Positions 15,212-26,126 of a stretch of DNA of 64,000 bases are shown here, piece after piece. The notes under the pieces were generated by a model. That model saw nothing but the letters and a program-made list of their open reading frames with translations, searched no databases and was not told the DNA's origin. This DNA is from an uncultured Campylobacter sp. (lineage in GTDB: Bacteria; Campylobacterota; Campylobacteria; Campylobacterales; Campylobacteraceae). The number at the start of each line of letters is the position of its first letter. Position 1 is the stretch's first letter. Position numbers and translations under genes: made by a program. The DNA lies in contig NZ_CALGPY010000012.1 of NCBI RefSeq assembly GCF_937959485.1, positions 1 to 64,000 on the forward strand, in the 5' to 3' direction.

Positions 15212-18200
15212 GTTTCAATTCCCAACGGGATGGAATTCTACACAAGTGAAATCAATGATATGGTGTCTAGCTTCACGTTTCAATTCCCAACGGGATGGAA
15301 TTCTACGTTTAATATCACCATTATAAACCTTTTGAATGGATTGTTTCAATTCCCAACGGGATGGAATTCTACCGATTGCGGGAATGAGGCGAAAGAATCC
15401 GAAATTGTTTCAATTCCCAACGGGATGGAATTCTACTCTTTCGGTTTGACAATCGACATCTCTAAAATCAGGGTTTCAATTCCCAACGGGATGGAATTCT
15501 ACTGCCTCATAAAGCGATATAGTAGGCGTTTGTGTGTGTTTCAATTCCCAACGGGATGGAATTCTACCTACATCTTCAATAGTAACTTCACTATCATTTT
15601 TATTGTTTCAATTCCCAACGGGATGGAATTCTACACGATTCAGACGTGCGTTTTATAGAACGTGACGGCAGTTTCAATTCCCAACGGGATGGAATTCTAC
15701 AATGGCAGGCGGCGATTGATCATTATGCCGAGAGTAGTTTCAATTCCCAACGGGATGGAATTCTACCAAATCTCCTTTTTATCCAAAACAGATGCTTTTC
15801 GTGTTTCAATTCCCAACGGGATGGAATTCTACAAAACGGCACCGCCACTCAAAACAGCTATGAGTAGTTTCAATTCCCAACGGGATGGAATTCTACCAAA
15901 ACGGCAGTTACGATCACTTCGATCAGAGATACTGTTTCAATTCCCAACGGGATGGAATTCTACAATTTGTCTAAATTTTTCAATTCTTTCAGGGAAAAGT
16001 TTCAATTCCCAACGGGATGGAATTCTACGACGCCGAAGCTTATGAGAAAGCGACCGCTATCGCGTTTCAATTCCCAACGGGATGGAATTCTACTAAATGA
16101 ACTTAATGAAGCTGTTGAGGGTGGCACGTTTCAATTCCCAACGGGATGGAATTCTACCTTATGAGATACTTGCAAAAAATCCGCTAGGTTTGTTTCAATT
16201 CCCAACGGGATGGAATTCTACTTTAACCTTTTCTTTGGCATAATATATTTCCTATGTTTCAATTCCCAACGGGATGGAATTCTACCTTATAAGAGCGTTT
16301 AAAATTTCGCCTGTTTTGGGAGTTTCAATTCCCAACGGGATGGAATTCTACCACAGCTTTTTGATAGATTTTGAGCCGTGCAAAGCGGTTTCAATTCCCA
16401 ACGGGATGGAATTCTACTCCCGGGAAGCCTAGTGCTAGGGTCGCTAAACTTTCGTTTCAATTCCCAACGGGATGGAATTCTACGCAAACTTTAAGGAAAA
16501 GCATAGGGGGTTTTGCCGTTGTTTCAATTCCCAACGGGATGGAATTCTACCTTGGTTTTAGTGCCGTGAGCGCTATGGCTGATGGTTTCAATTCCCAACG
16601 GGATGGAATTCTACGGCGGCTAAATTCTGCCTCCATATTCGCGCAGGTTAAATTGTTTCAATTCCCAACGGGATGGAATTCTACTTTAGGGCTTAGCGAA
16701 GAGGAATATGCAAAGGGGATGTTTCAATTCCCAACGGGATGGAATTCTACTCTGCTTTGACTTTAATCAGCCGTTCTTGGCATAGTTTCAATTCCCAACG
16801 GGATGGAATTCTACATGAGATGATCGAGCGCGGATTCTTACAGAGGTAGTTTCAATTCCCAACGGGATGGAATTCTACTATAAAGCCGTAGAACCTGCTC
16901 GTCGTCTTATTACGTTTCAATTCCCAACGGGATGGAATTCTACTTAGGATATTTAGGTTGCCGAGATCACGCAAACCTTGTTTCAATTCCCAACGGGATG
17001 GAATTCTACGTGAACGAGCGGATTTTTAGAAATTTCCTCATCCTCGTTTCAATTCCCAACGGGATGGAATTCTACCCTCTTTTTTGGGAGCATTAGAGGC
17101 AATTACCTTATCGTTTCAATTCCCAACGGGATGGAATTCTACAGCAGAGAGCCTCTATTTTGTCAAAAGCCCTATGAGGTTTCAATTCCCAACGGGATGG
17201 AATTCTACTCTACTTCGCTTTGCTTAAATAGCTTAGCCCACGAAGTTTCAATTCCCAACGGGATGGAATTCTACCGGGATTTGCAACAAGCCGAATCCCA
17301 GCTGTAGCTTGTTTCAATTCCCAACGGGATGGAATTCTACAAGAAAAGCGCGGCATCTACAACGTGACCTACAATAAGTTTCAATTCCCAACGGGATGGA
17401 ATTCTACGCTATGGACGATCTGGAGGGCGCGATCAAGGGGCGTTTCAATTCCCAACGGGATGGAATTCTACAATGCGCAGGCTCGCACTACGGCGAGGTA
17501 TCTTGAGTTTCAATTCCCAACGGGATGGAATTCTACGTAAGGACGGAATACAAGGATGTCCTCACTCCGAGTTTCAATTCCCAACGGGATGGAATTCTAC
17601 GAGCCGATGAGCCACGAAGTGGCGGAAAAAATCCGTTTCAATTCCCAACGGGATGGAATTCTACGCATTTAACTCTGTCGAGATTGGTGATAAGGTAGCA
17701 AGTTTCAATTCCCAACGGGATGGAATTCTACGAAAGATGAGGAACGACTACAGGAGTCAAACCAGAGTTTCAATTCCCAACGGGATGGAATTCTACTCTG
17801 AAATATCATCTTTTGATTTGTCGTCATCGCTGTTTCAATTCCCAACGGGATGGAATTCTACCCGGTTTTCTTAATCGAAACTTAACTCATTCTCATCTCG
17901 TTTCAATTCCCAACGGGATGGAATTCTACGCTCGTCGCTCATATCTTTCCATGCGGTGCGAAAGTTTCAATTCCCAACGGGATGGAATTCTACGCTATCT
18001 ACGCCCGGTAGAGAGCTTCAATATTGGGTTTCAATTCCCAACGGGATGGAATTCTACACTCCGACCTTTCTAAATCCGCTATTAGTTAGCGTTTCAATTC
18101 CCAACGGGATGGAATTCTACCCTTTTTTTACGCCGAACATAACGCCCAAGAGAACGTTTCAATTCCCAACGGGATGGAATTCTACTTCTTGTTTCTATTT

Positions 18201-21055
18201 CTAGGGTTTTTTCTAGGTTTTGGTTTCAATTCCCAACGGGATGGAATTCTACCCAAACACCCATTACAAGGGCATTTGATAAAATCTGTTTCAATTCCCA
18301 ACGGGATGGAATTCTACACCGTGCGGAAAGAGACCGCCACTATGGCAAGCAGTTTCAATTCCCAACGGGATGGAATTCTACCCATATCGGACGAAGCTTC
18401 GACGAAATGATTTTCAAGTTTCAATTCCCAACGGGATGGAATTCTACGTGGTATTGGGCACAATCCTGCACGAGGATAGCATCTGTTTCAATTCCCAACG
18501 GGATGGAATTCTACCGTGGGCGCGCGCCGCTTTAATCAGCAAAAGGAGCGTTTCAATTCCCAACGGGATGGAATTCTACTCCAGTCAGGACAGTTATCTG
18601 CCGACCATTGACCTGTTTAAATTCCCAACGGGATGGAATTCTACTTATGCGCTCGGATTTAGATTACCGCGAGAAAAGGAGTTTCAATTCCCAACGGAAT
18701 GGAATTCTACGATAATCAAAACGACGTAGTAAGAAAGATAAGGAAGTTTCAATTCCCAACGGGATGGAATTCTACGCAAATGGGAGTTTACCCCGCGCTT
18801 CATCATTTTGTTTCAATTCCCAACGGGATGGAATTCTACCAAAAATAAAGAGCTTTTGGGCGAGATTAAAAAACGTTTCAATTCCCAACGGGATGGAATT
18901 CTACCCAAATCCCTCCCCTTTGTGCCGCAGAACAACGAGTTTCAATTCCCAACGGGATGGAATTCTACTTGGAGGCAGGACAATGATAGAGCCAAAATAT
19001 AGGAGTTTCAATTCCCAACGGGATGGAATTCTACCAAAAACGCCAGCACGGCATTGCTCGCGACGTTAGTTTCAATTCCCAACGGGATGGAATTCTACGC
19101 GAGTTTATAAAATTTAGGACACGCCGCCATAGTTTCAATTCCCAACGGGATGGAATTCTACTGTAGAAACCGCGCATACACCTTGATTGTCATGTCGTTT
19201 CAATTCCCAACGGGATGGAATTCTACTCTTGTGAGGCTTCTGTCTTTTCTAAAAATCCAAAGTTTCAATTCCCAACGGGATGTAATTCTACTTAACACTT
19301 ACCTAACATTCGCGTATTTCAAAGATAAGTTTCAATTCCCAACGGGATGGAATTCTACGCTCCGCAATATAACGTGCAGGATTATGCCAAGAGCGTTTCA
19401 ATTCCCAACGGGATGGAATTCTACGAAAGCTTTCTTTTGGAAAACTTGCGGAATTTGTTCTGTTTCAATTCCCAACGGGATGGAATTCTACGCAGATGGA
19501 CGGGTTATATCCATTCTGCAGAAATTGTTTCAATTCCCAACGGGATGGAATTCTACCATCAAGGATAAGAGCTGTGAGAGTGAACTGCGTTTCAATTCCC
19601 AACGGGATGGAATTCTACGGTGTTCTTCTTGATTGTGTTAGTTGCAATGCTGGTTTCAATTCCCAACGGGATGGAATTCTACTGAGGTTTTAAGCTTGCG
19701 TTGGAGTGATGTAAATTGTTTCAATTCCCAACGGGATGGAATTCTACAGTAGAAACAATTCGACGTCTTTCATTCATAAACTGTTTCAATTCCCAACGGG
19801 ATGGAATTCTACGAATCTAAATCAATCTGAGTGAAGTCATCAAGATTGTTTCAATTCCCAACGGGATGGAATTCTACGTAATCTGAGCGAAGAGGAGAGG
19901 CTGACACAAGCTTGTTTCAATTCCCAACGGGATGGAATTCTACGGTATTTGGAGAGACATCTATGCTATTCCTGAAAGGTTTCAATTCCCAACGGGATGG
20001 AATTCTACAAGCTATAAGAAATGCATGCAGTCGCTACAAAAGATAGTTTCAATTCCCAACGGGATGGAATTCTACGATCGCAAGCTCGTTATAGCCGCTT
20101 TCGACTCGGAGTTTCAATTCCCAACGGGATGGAATTCTACTCGTTCTTTCAGCCATGTGCCATCACCTCCATGCGTTTCAATTCCCAACGGGATGGAATT
20201 CTACATTATTGAGGGCTCAAAAGTTAGTTCTTCAAAAATACGTTTCAATTCCCAACGGGATGGAATTCTACCAAAGCCATAGAAAGCAAAGGCTTAAAGC
20301 TCATTCGTTTCAATTCCCAACGGGATGGAATTCTACAGATACTGAGTATTTTACATATATGGTATTACCAAAGTTTCAATTCCCAACGGGATGGAATTCT
20401 ACTTAATCAGTTTTTCAAGAATAAAGGTGTTTTGAAATTGTTTCAATTCCCAACGGGATGGAATTCTACTTTTATTCCTGAGAGATAGCAAATTATTCCC
20501 TGAAAAAGTTTCAATTCCCAACGGGATGGAATTCTACTCACTATCAAGCACTTTCGCAAAGCTATAGAGAGGTTTCAATTCCCAACGGGATGGAATTCTA
20601 CCTTAATACCGCTGTTATAAGCCTTTTGAATGGACTGTTTCAATTCCCAACGGGATGGAATTCTACTTTAGGCAACTCAAGGAAATAGAAAAGAGATACT
20701 ACCGTTTCAATTCCCAACGGGATGGAATTCTACTGCGTTTGCTCCCACGGCGAGGGCGATAAAAAAATGTTTCAATTCCCAACGGGATGGAATTCTACCT
20801 ACGCTTTCTTTGGCTTGTAGGCTAGCGAAAGTGTTTCAATTCCCAACGGGATGGAATTCTACAGAATTTGCAATAATTCCCGTAGAGAATTTGCAAGTTT
20901 CAATTCCCAACGGGATGGAATTCTACATATAAGCAAAAACCACACTATGATTGAGAAAAAAGTTTCAATTCCCAACGGGATGGAATTCTACATCAACGTA
21001 TCGCCTTTGAAAGTAAAATAAATTCGTTTCAATTCCCAACGGGATGGAATTCTAC
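15212..21055 (-). CRISPR. Main CRISPR array: 90 repeats, 89 spacers
   Basis: I count 90 copies of a 30-base repeat that on the plus strand starts GTTTCAATTCCC and ends GGATGGAATTCTAC, with first start 15212 and last start 21026. Spacers are 32-40 bases, mostly 34-37. Only three copies carry substitutions (18615, 18681, 19262). Read on the minus strand the repeat ends in ATTGAAAC, the usual 8-base 5' handle of type I-B crRNA, and contains AATTCC/GGAATT arms able to form a short hairpin for Cas6. With the decayed repeats at the low-coordinate end, this puts transcription on the minus strand with the leader at 21056 onward beside cas1. Confidence 0.98.
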
Positions 21056-21446
21056 AGCACGAATTTTGCCATTTTTCTAGGTAGAAAGTGTTAGGAGTAT
21101 ATATTTTTATGCCTTAAAATGGACTAAATTTAAAAAAGCGCCGATTGCTCAATGCCCAAGATTTCGGCATTTCAAAATCTTAAAAGCAACTTTATCGCTA
21201 TCTATATGTATTGTGAGTGCAAATGTTAAAATCTCAATATAAGATATTCAAAAAATCGAAGTATGAACAACAAAAAAAGCTGAAATTTTAAAAGCATATG
21301 CGTTTTTAAAGCCAATTCGTTCGTCGTTCCGTGCTTCAGATCAAATTTATTTCAAAAGACATGCATCTTAAGAGGGCACAATCTATAGGCACAAATGATT
21401 CTAGTTAAGATTAAAAAAGCATAAATTAAGCTTGAAGCCCTGAGAC
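21056..21446 (-). promoter_or_regulatory. CRISPR leader of the main array
   Basis: A+T-rich, gene-free DNA between the newest repeat and cas1. The 11-base motif ATTTTTCTAGG lies 15 bases from the last repeat (21071-21081) and occurs at the same distance in the second array at 41.6 kb. A TATACT box on the minus strand (21096-21101) could drive pre-crRNA transcription starting about 33 bases before the repeat; the second array has TATAAA at the matching place. CCTTAAAA at 21112-21119 is also shared. The role in spacer integration is inferred from position. Confidence 0.75.
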
Positions 21447-22445
21447 CTACCGCCATACCAACCCCTCGTAAGGCACGCCTTCACAGACGTATTTTTTAAT
21501 CTGATTGGCCTCGCGACGGATGATTTGACGCCAGGTTAAGCTCTGTCCCGCTACGTTCGCGCAAGATGATAGTTTCTCAATTATTTTTAGTTCGATCTTT
21601 TGCACCGCTTCTCGACCGAATCTAATACGCCCCGCATCCGTTTCAAAATCTTTTGCCGTAATCTCGCGTTTATTTAACATTCCAAAAATTAACCTATCGC
21701 CTAAAATAGGCTTAAAAATCTCTGCAAGATCTAGATGTAGGCTTAACGCGCGGTAGTTTGGCTCGTGTAAAAAGCCGATGCGCGGATCAAGCTCGGTTTT
21801 GTAAATTTCGCTGAGGCAGATGTTATAAATGCGCGTATTTACATAGCTAATGAGGGCATTAATTTTATCCGCCGGCGGGCGTTTGGAGCGCGTCGTAAAT
21901 TTAAAACTGCGCTGATCCTCGATGATTTCGTTCCAAGCTGCGAAATATTGCTTGGCAAAGCTGCCTTCCACCGCCATTACCGCTGCCATGTCGCAGGCGC
22001 GCGCTAGAGCATCCAGATGCGGCGCAGTATCGAGCGAGACGCCGTAAACCTTGCAATTAATGGCTGCATTTAAGATGCGAGCGCGAGTAATTTCGCGAGC
22101 GATAAAAAGGCGCTTAGAAAGATCGTCAAAAGCCCGCAGCTGCGCCAAAAGCACAAAGCCACTTTTGTTTACGGAATTTGAAGTATTCGGAAAAAAACTG
22201 CCGCGAAAGCTCTGATAGGCGCTAAAAATATGCAGCAAAATGTTATTATCAGCCAAAAACGCCATAGCATAGGTATCAAGCTCTACCCGCGCCAAAATAT
22301 AAATTTCATCAATTGCGTTAATCGGCAAAATTTTACTAGTTAGAATTCCTCCCTCGTCGTTAAATTTATCGAAGTATAGATTATTATCTTTGCGGCGCAA
22401 TCGGCCTGGGCTTAAAATAAAATGCGTGCGATCCGATTTTTGCAT
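21447..22445 (-). CDS. cas1: CRISPR integrase Cas1 (type I-B)
   Basis: 332 residues, normal for I-B Cas1. The N-terminal beta domain starts with THFILSPGRLRRKDNNLYF. The C-terminal helical domain contains the catalytic set: an Glu in EGSFAKQYFAAWNE, the His of GFLHEPNYRALSLHLDLAEIFKP and the Asp/Glu residues following it. With Cas2 it inserts new spacers at the leader end, which lies directly downstream of this gene. It is the last gene of the cas run, after cas2; the more common order is cas4-cas1-cas2. Confidence 0.96.
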   Translation of the reverse strand: MQKSDRTHFILSPGRLRRKDNNLYFDKFNDEGGILTSKILPINAIDEIYILARVELDTYAMAFLADNNILLHIFSAYQSFRGSFFPNTSNSVNKSGFVLLAQLRAFDDLSKRLFIAREITRARILNAAINCKVYGVSLDTAPHLDALARACDMAAVMAVEGSFAKQYFAAWNEIIEDQRSFKFTTRSKRPPADKINALISYVNTRIYNICLSEIYKTELDPRIGFLHEPNYRALSLHLDLAEIFKPILGDRLIFGMLNKREITAKDFETDAGRIRFGREAVQKIELKIIEKLSSCANVAGQSLTWRQIIRREANQIKKYVCEGVPYEGLVWR

Positions 22446-22461
22446 ACTTTATCCTTAAATT

Positions 22462-22740
22462 TTAGCTGAATATTGCTTCGTTTTTATCGCGTCCGATGAC
22501 GAGGCGCTGTGAATATTTTAGCGAATTAAAAGTATAAATTACCACGGAATCAAGCTTGCTGGCGCACTCTTTTTGCAAAATCGCCATTAATTTTTTAAGA
22601 TCGCTCGCTCTGATTTCACCCTCGAAAACGCTGAATTGCACGCGAGGCAGAAACTTCTCGACCGCCTTTCGGACGTGCGCGGCGTTATTTTTCTCCTTTT
22701 CGTCGCTGCTTGAAATATCGTAAAATAAAATAGCGTACAT
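22462..22740 (-). CDS. cas2: CRISPR-associated Cas2
   Basis: Start MYAILFYDISSSDEKEKNN, the Cas2 beta-strand with the conserved Asp, followed by VRKAVEKFLPRVQFSVFEGEI. I chose the ATG at 22740 (AGGAG 6 bases upstream, 8 bases after the cas4 stop); an upstream start would add six residues inside cas4. 92 residues is typical. Forms the Cas1-Cas2 integration complex. Placed before cas1 in the operon. Confidence 0.93.
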   Translation of the reverse strand: MYAILFYDISSSDEKEKNNAAHVRKAVEKFLPRVQFSVFEGEIRASDLKKLMAILQKECASKLDSVVIYTFNSLKYSQRLVIGRDKNEAIFS

Positions 22741-22748
22741 CCTATCTC

Positions 22749-23246
22749 CTAAATGCAATAATCACAATAAGCGCAACTCTCGCAAATCTTTTGCGGGCTA
22801 AATTTAGGCGGCTTTGGCTCGTTCACAAGGGCGGTAATGCCGTTTAGAATTGTTTCAATTTTAGTGAAATTTTCGGCGTTATCCTCAATGGCTATGACGG
22901 TTTTGCCGCTAATTAGCTTGCCTTTCACCTCTTTTAAATTTAAGCCCATTTTTAAAAGATAGATATAAAAAAGTAGCTGCATCTTGCCTGCTTCTGGATT
23001 TTTTAGGCTCTTTTTATATTCGGTGATGAGATAATGTCCGCGCTGCTTAGAAAGCTTGTCAAATTTCAAATTTGAAAATGCGAATTCCTGCAAACCGTTC
23101 TCTTTGATGTCTGCTAGCGCCTTGCCCATTAGCATGTTTTCATCTTCCTGATTGGCGTGAATATTGTGTCCGTAAAGCCACGCCTCACGCTTACAGATGA
23201 TGTAATAATTCACAAGCGTGCCGGTGATTTGGTCTTTGCAAAACAT
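22749..23246 (-). CDS. cas4: CRISPR-associated exonuclease Cas4
   Basis: 165 residues with the Cas4 iron-sulfur cysteines: one in IICKREAWLYGHNIH near the N-terminus and three in CESCAYCDYC at the C-terminus, plus the RecB nuclease core ITEYKKSL. It trims pre-spacers and helps choose the PAM in systems that have it. The start codon shares one base with the cas3 stop (TAATG), so the two are coupled. Confidence 0.93.
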   Translation of the reverse strand: MFCKDQITGTLVNYYIICKREAWLYGHNIHANQEDENMLMGKALADIKENGLQEFAFSNLKFDKLSKQRGHYLITEYKKSLKNPEAGKMQLLFYIYLLKMGLNLKEVKGKLISGKTVIAIEDNAENFTKIETILNGITALVNEPKPPKFSPQKICESCAYCDYCI

Positions 23247-25441
23247 TAGTCGAAAAACTCATTCTTGAGATTTAAGGCGGCATCCTTTTTAATCCCGAAA
23301 TTATTATTGTATGAAGTATCGCCGAATGGTAAATAATAGACATCTTTTAGCCCATCAATACGCTTTATATTTAAACGCTTTGCATCAAATTCTGTGATAT
23401 TTACACCAAATCTATTAATTTTCTTAATAGTATTCGTAAATATATCTTTCTTATTAAATTTGTCCATATCAAGCCTATTGATTTCAAAAATTTCATTTTG
23501 AAATTCTTTAATATAATCTTCTTTTGGCTCAATTATTACTAAAATTTTAAGCCTATCATCCATCGCCTCGCTAATCTTTTCGTTTATATCGTAAAATCCG
23601 AGCTCTCGCATCTGCTCCGCTAAAAATAAGCTCTCTAGGCTTTGCTTTATGGCGCTGAAATACCTAGTGGAAATATCTAAAATTTCGCTTTCGATGATAT
23701 CCCTTTGCTTTAGAATTTTTACCAAAATATTATCGCTAATGCGTTTTAAATCACCGTAAATGAGATCGGAATAGTCGCGAATATCGTTAAATACGTATAA
23801 TTCTCCCAGAGCTGCGAAATTTCTATTTATACGACCGGCAGTTTGGATAATCGAGCTAATGGGCGCTATCTCTCTAAATCCAACATCAAAATCCAAATCC
23901 ACGCCAGCTTCGATAGACTGTGTAGAAATTAGCAAGATCGGATCACCGTGCCCACTTTTATTTTTTGCAATTGCATCTTTTATATTTTCGATATTTTTTC
24001 GTTTGTGATCGTCGCACATATATCCGTTTAGGCAAAAAACTTTAAATTCATCGTAAAATTCCAAAAATAGCTCTTGCGCTTTTTTAATGGTATTTACGAC
24101 GACTAGTGTATTTTTGCTTTTTGCTAATTGTCTAATCTTGTCTTTTAAAGCACTCTCGTCACCATCAAACCACTTTAAAACGTATCTATTTTGATCTTTG
24201 AAATAATCTAAATTTGAAATTTCTTTAAATTTAGTCGCATCAACAATAGGCATCGTGGCGGACATAAAGATAAAAATACAGCCAAATCTTTCCGCCATCA
24301 TCTCGCAAAGTTTCATAAAATCTGCCCTGAACTTATACGGTACCGCCTGCGCCTCATCGATTATTATTACACTATTTTTTAATCGGTTAAATTTTACGCT
24401 ATCTTTATTTTTGTTTCCAAAGAGTGCAAATATAAATTGATATAGCGTAGTTACGTTAATATCTCCGCTAAAGGAATCCATCAAAAATTTAACTTTAGAA
24501 TAGCGATCTTGCGGAGTGCTTTCATCTATCGTAGTTTTGTGATGAATTTTATGAATTAATATATTTTTATCGTCTTTGAAAATCTCTTTTATCTCATTAT
24601 AAACTTGATCTATGATAGCCGTAAACGGCAGCACATAAATAATACGTTCTTTATTAAATTTAGCGGCAAAATTTAGCGCAGTCAAAGTCTTGCCGTAGCC
24701 AGTAGGCGCGGTTAAAGTAAAAAGATTATGATTTACATCGAAATTATTTAAAACGAATTTTCTAAACTCGCTTCTTTTCGCATTTGGCTTACGATTTTCC
24801 AGGGCTTTGATATATTTTTCGATCGTATTAGAATTCGCCGGTTTAGAAACAGGAATTCTTTGATTAAAAATAGCTTCATATTTATCACTATAAATAAGCG
24901 ACGAAAATATGTCTTTGAAATTTAAAAAGTCATCGTAATCAAACTTCTTTTTCGCAAATTTGAAGTATTCTCTTAAATGTTTAGCTTTAATTAAAAGCTC
25001 ATTTTTATCCCTTTTAATATCTTTGTAAATTTCTAAACCTAAAGCTTTATATAAGACTTCATCCCAAAAACCTAGTTCCTTCGAGCTCTCAAAATATTTG
25101 CCGAAATTTTTATTTTGCGTTGTAAGCTCGCAAAAATTTTCTACATTTCCATGGTGTGATACGATGGATAAAAACCCAAAAGCCGTATCTAGCTCATTAA
25201 ATTCTGAATTTAGTAAAAATATGTAAGCGGATAATAAAGCATGATTTTTATCTGCAATTTTTTCGGTAGGATTTTTGATATAAATTTGAAAATTAGTTTT
25301 TAGCTTGGCTATATCGTGATAAATTTTAACGCATTGCAAAAGCCTACTATCCGCTTCAGCAAGCATATTTGTTATATGCTTTATTAATGGTTTATTAGGA
25401 TGCGATAGCAGCTCACTTTGCAAAGTAGACCTTGTAGTCAT
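23246..25441 (-). CDS. cas3: CRISPR-associated nuclease-helicase Cas3 (HD plus DExD helicase)
   Basis: 731 residues. The N-terminal HD domain has His22, the HDIAK motif (His42-Asp43; Ala where Gly is usual), His67 and HH at 96-97. The helicase follows: Walker A TAPTGYGKT (244-252), DEAQ box IIDEAQAVPYKFR, MSATMP, and motif VI QTAGRINR. All catalytic motifs are present, so it should be active in target degradation after Cascade binding. The start overlaps the cas5 end by 29 bases. Confidence 0.96.
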   Translation of the reverse strand: MTTRSTLQSELLSHPNKPLIKHITNMLAEADSRLLQCVKIYHDIAKLKTNFQIYIKNPTEKIADKNHALLSAYIFLLNSEFNELDTAFGFLSIVSHHGNVENFCELTTQNKNFGKYFESSKELGFWDEVLYKALGLEIYKDIKRDKNELLIKAKHLREYFKFAKKKFDYDDFLNFKDIFSSLIYSDKYEAIFNQRIPVSKPANSNTIEKYIKALENRKPNAKRSEFRKFVLNNFDVNHNLFTLTAPTGYGKTLTALNFAAKFNKERIIYVLPFTAIIDQVYNEIKEIFKDDKNILIHKIHHKTTIDESTPQDRYSKVKFLMDSFSGDINVTTLYQFIFALFGNKNKDSVKFNRLKNSVIIIDEAQAVPYKFRADFMKLCEMMAERFGCIFIFMSATMPIVDATKFKEISNLDYFKDQNRYVLKWFDGDESALKDKIRQLAKSKNTLVVVNTIKKAQELFLEFYDEFKVFCLNGYMCDDHKRKNIENIKDAIAKNKSGHGDPILLISTQSIEAGVDLDFDVGFREIAPISSIIQTAGRINRNFAALGELYVFNDIRDYSDLIYGDLKRISDNILVKILKQRDIIESEILDISTRYFSAIKQSLESLFLAEQMRELGFYDINEKISEAMDDRLKILVIIEPKEDYIKEFQNEIFEINRLDMDKFNKKDIFTNTIKKINRFGVNITEFDAKRLNIKRIDGLKDVYYLPFGDTSYNNNFGIKKDAALNLKNEFFD

Positions 25442-26126
25442 TTATTTGATAAATATTTCCTCTATTCTTTGCTTTGATTTGACTATTGCCGCTTAACTTA
25501 ATAACGAAATCTTTAAAATCCTTAAAAATTCGACCCTCTTCGCATCCGCAAGCCATTCTAGCCGTAGTAAGTCTGATATCAAAGCTTTGTGCATCAAATA
25601 TAAAATCGTCCATCAAAACGAACGTATCTATAAAACTTTCCTTTTCATGCACCAATTCACAATTTTTTATCTCGATATATTTAAAATCCGCTATACAAAA
25701 ATTTATACCTAAATATGGCGTAAAGACACATCTATGAGCTTTTAAGCTGTCGATTATCTTTTCTTTATAAGAAGCATTTAAAGCACTTAAATCAACGAAT
25801 ATGACATATCTAGGATCTTTTATTAGCTCTTTATAAAACTGCTTTTTCTCGCTAGAATCTTGATAGCCTTGTTCGATATGCATATTTGACGATAGAGCAA
25901 ATTTTATACCGTTAAAAATCATAGTTTTTTTGCGAAATTGCGAACTTAAAATAACGCTATAACCTATATCGTTAAGTTTAAAATAATTCATTTCACCTAT
26001 AATCGATCCCAAAAGCCCCATGACGGCAGTCTTTGGCGGCACCGGGTATGTAAGAGACGAGTAGATAGTAGCCGGATGAGAAAAATGCGCATAATCTCCC
26101 GATAGCTCAAAAGCTATTATATCCAT
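25413..26126 (-). CDS. cas5: Cascade subunit Cas5 (type I-B)
   Basis: 237 residues beginning MDIIAFELSGDYAHFSHPAT, then SLTYPVPPKTAVMGLLGSIIGE, the N-terminal signature of Cas5h (RAMP fold with the glycine-rich turn). It caps the 5' handle of the crRNA in Cascade. It starts right after cas7, and its 3' end overlaps cas3 by 29 bases. Confidence 0.93.
   Translation of the reverse strand: MDIIAFELSGDYAHFSHPATIYSSLTYPVPPKTAVMGLLGSIIGEMNYFKLNDIGYSVILSSQFRKKTMIFNGIKFALSSNMHIEQGYQDSSEKKQFYKELIKDPRYVIFVDLSALNASYKEKIIDSLKAHRCVFTPYLGINFCIADFKYIEIKNCELVHEKESFIDTFVLMDDFIFDAQSFDIRLTTARMACGCEEGRIFKDFKDFVIKLSGNSQIKAKNRGNIYQINDYKVYFAK

Noticed and set aside
15203..20406. Many plus- and minus-strand frames of 60-160 codons translating to repeated FQFPTGWNST, FNSQRDGIL or VSIPNGMEFY
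   Set aside because: These are translations of the CRISPR repeat in its three frames, not genes.
13367..21446. Possible prophage or transposon in the CRISPR island
   Set aside because: No integrase, transposase or terminal repeats seen; the HTH gene alone is not enough.
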